DNA of 24,707 nucleotides. Origin: a virus. The DNA lies in the IMG/VR virus record IMGVR_UViG_3300009185_001801, positions 1 to 24,707 of that record. One strand, 5' to 3'. Each line of letters starts with the position of its first letter. Within the stretch, counting starts at the first letter, position 1. Made by a program: the position numbers and the translations under genes. The notes below the pieces were generated by a model. It searched no databases. It was given only the letters and a program-made list of their open reading frames with translations, and was not told the origin of the DNA. Shown here piece by piece: positions 23,785-24,707 of this stretch.

Positions 23785-24657
23785 ATGAGCAAATACACAT
23801 CCAACCTATTCGATTCCATCAAAGAAGCACTAAACAAAAAATCATCATCCGAATCTTCCGGTTTCCGTGATTTCATGAAGCTTGAAATTGGAAAAAACTA
23901 CCTGGTCAGGTTAATTCCAAACCTAAAAAACCCAGAACGCACAGTATTCCATTACTATCATCACTTGTGGAGTAGTGCTATCACCAATCAATTAACCTCT
24001 ACACTATGTCCATGTACCTATGGAGAGCGCTGCCCTATTGATGAATATCGTTCCAAGATTTATCGCACACAAGATAAGGCAGAAATCGAACGCATTAAGC
24101 CCGTTAAGCGCAATGAAAATTGGCTAATTAATGCTTATGTAATTTCAGATCCTACCAATCCGGAAAATAACGGTCAGGTTAAGATTATTCGTTATGGTAA
24201 ACAATTGAATGAAATTATTACTGCAGCTATCTCAGGAGATGATGCAGATGATTTTGGTTCAAAGATTTTTGATCTTTCAGAAAAAGGATGCAATCTTCGC
24301 ATTTCTGTTAAAGAAAATGAAGGAGGTTATCCTACCTATGTTTCCTCTAAATTTGTACCAGCAAGTGTTCTTCCTGGAGAACCAGATACAGATGAAATTT
24401 ATGAATCTATTAAGGATTTGGATGGAATTTTTGAACACAAGTCTTATGATGACATTCAAAAATTGTTTACCCAACATTTTCTCGGGGAAGTAGAATCTAC
24501 AACCACTACAAAGACTTCTCCAGTTGTGGAAGATGATTTTGAAGTAGAGACCTACACATCAAAAACCAATCCTAGTAGATTACCAGAAGAAACCCATAAT
24601 GAAGAAACTGAACCTTCTGTCAGTGATCGCATTTCCGATATTCTCAAAGATCTGTAA
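23785..24657 (+). CDS. 32: gp32-like single-stranded DNA-binding protein
   Basis: Covers single-stranded DNA at the phage fork, 290 residues (T4 gp32 has 301). The N-terminal region is Lys-rich and helical for cooperative binding, then the core starts at GKNYLVRLIPN (36-46). The zinc-binding area has H56/H59/H60, then CPCTYGERCPID (75-86) with C75, C77 and C83; the fourth Cys of T4 (CPVC) is replaced by Asp, so the ligand set differs. IIRYGKQLNEII resembles the core strand-helix that follows in T4-like gp32. The acidic C-terminal tail (about 245-290, ending SDRISDILKDL) is the usual partner-binding region. A promoter-like sequence lies just before it. The 50 bases after its stop to the window end show no feature. 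Confidence 0.92.
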   Translation: MSKYTSNLFDSIKEALNKKSSSESSGFRDFMKLEIGKNYLVRLIPNLKNPERTVFHYYHHLWSSAITNQLTSTLCPCTYGERCPIDEYRSKIYRTQDKAEIERIKPVKRNENWLINAYVISDPTNPENNGQVKIIRYGKQLNEIITAAISGDDADDFGSKIFDLSEKGCNLRISVKENEGGYPTYVSSKFVPASVLPGEPDTDEIYESIKDLDGIFEHKSYDDIQKLFTQHFLGEVESTTTTKTSPVVEDDFEVETYTSKTNPSRLPEETHNEETEPSVSDRISDILKDL

Positions 24658-24707
24658 TTCTGCGAGATATCTAAACAAAATATTATATTCTAAATTAACA
24701 AAACTTA

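Noticed and set aside
24658-24707. Terminator or further gene after gp32
   Set aside because: The 50 bases left in the window show no stem-loop with a T run and no start codon with an open frame of useful length.

Overview
The window looks like a piece of the DNA replication and recombination region of a T4-like (tevenvirus-type) myovirus, probably from an aquatic or marine environment. Homologues of T4 gp47, gp46, gp43 (family B polymerase), UvsX, gp41 and gp32 appear in a recognisable order, all on the + strand, with almost no intergenic space. The DNA is AT-rich. Most starts lack a Shine-Dalgarno (SD) sequence, which would fit a Bacteroidota-like host or another host that initiates without SD pairing, but the host cannot be fixed from this sequence. 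No tRNA, CRISPR array, insertion sequence or integrase was seen.

Layout. (1) Positions 1-974 hold the 3' part of the gp47 (Mre11/SbcD-like) nuclease gene; its start lies upstream of the window. (2) Positions 971-10274 form an island of eleven tightly overlapping genes: ten predicted glycosyltransferases or GT-fold proteins of several unrelated families (GT-A family 2-like, CgeB-like, DUF4422-like, exostosin-like, GT4-like) and one SAM-dependent methyltransferase. The island sits between gp47 and gp46, whose products form one complex. (3) Positions 10319-12893 hold gp46 and a QueE-like radical SAM enzyme. (4) Positions 12926-18468 hold another GT-B glycosyltransferase, the gp43 DNA polymerase, a tRNA-guanine transglycosylase (TGT/DpdA)-like protein and ThyX. 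(5) Positions 18494-20471 hold a small barrel-like protein, UvsX and a QueD-like protein, followed by a strong hairpin terminator. (6) Positions 20536-24657 hold the gp41 helicase, a DHH phosphoesterase, two unrecognised proteins in the places of T4 genes 33 and 59, and the gp32 single-strand-binding protein.

How the genes may work together. The replication proteins form a nearly complete fork apart from clamp, clamp loader and primase, which must lie outside the window. Three genes scattered among them (QueE-like, TGT-like, QueD-like) point to synthesis of a 7-deazaguanine and its insertion into nucleic acid. The likely outcome is a guanine-modified phage genome that resists restriction, as known for phages with DpdA. 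The glycosyltransferases may decorate that base, the virion, or a host glycan; the sequence does not decide. The deazaguanine set and the glycosyltransferase island are the most interesting parts of the window.
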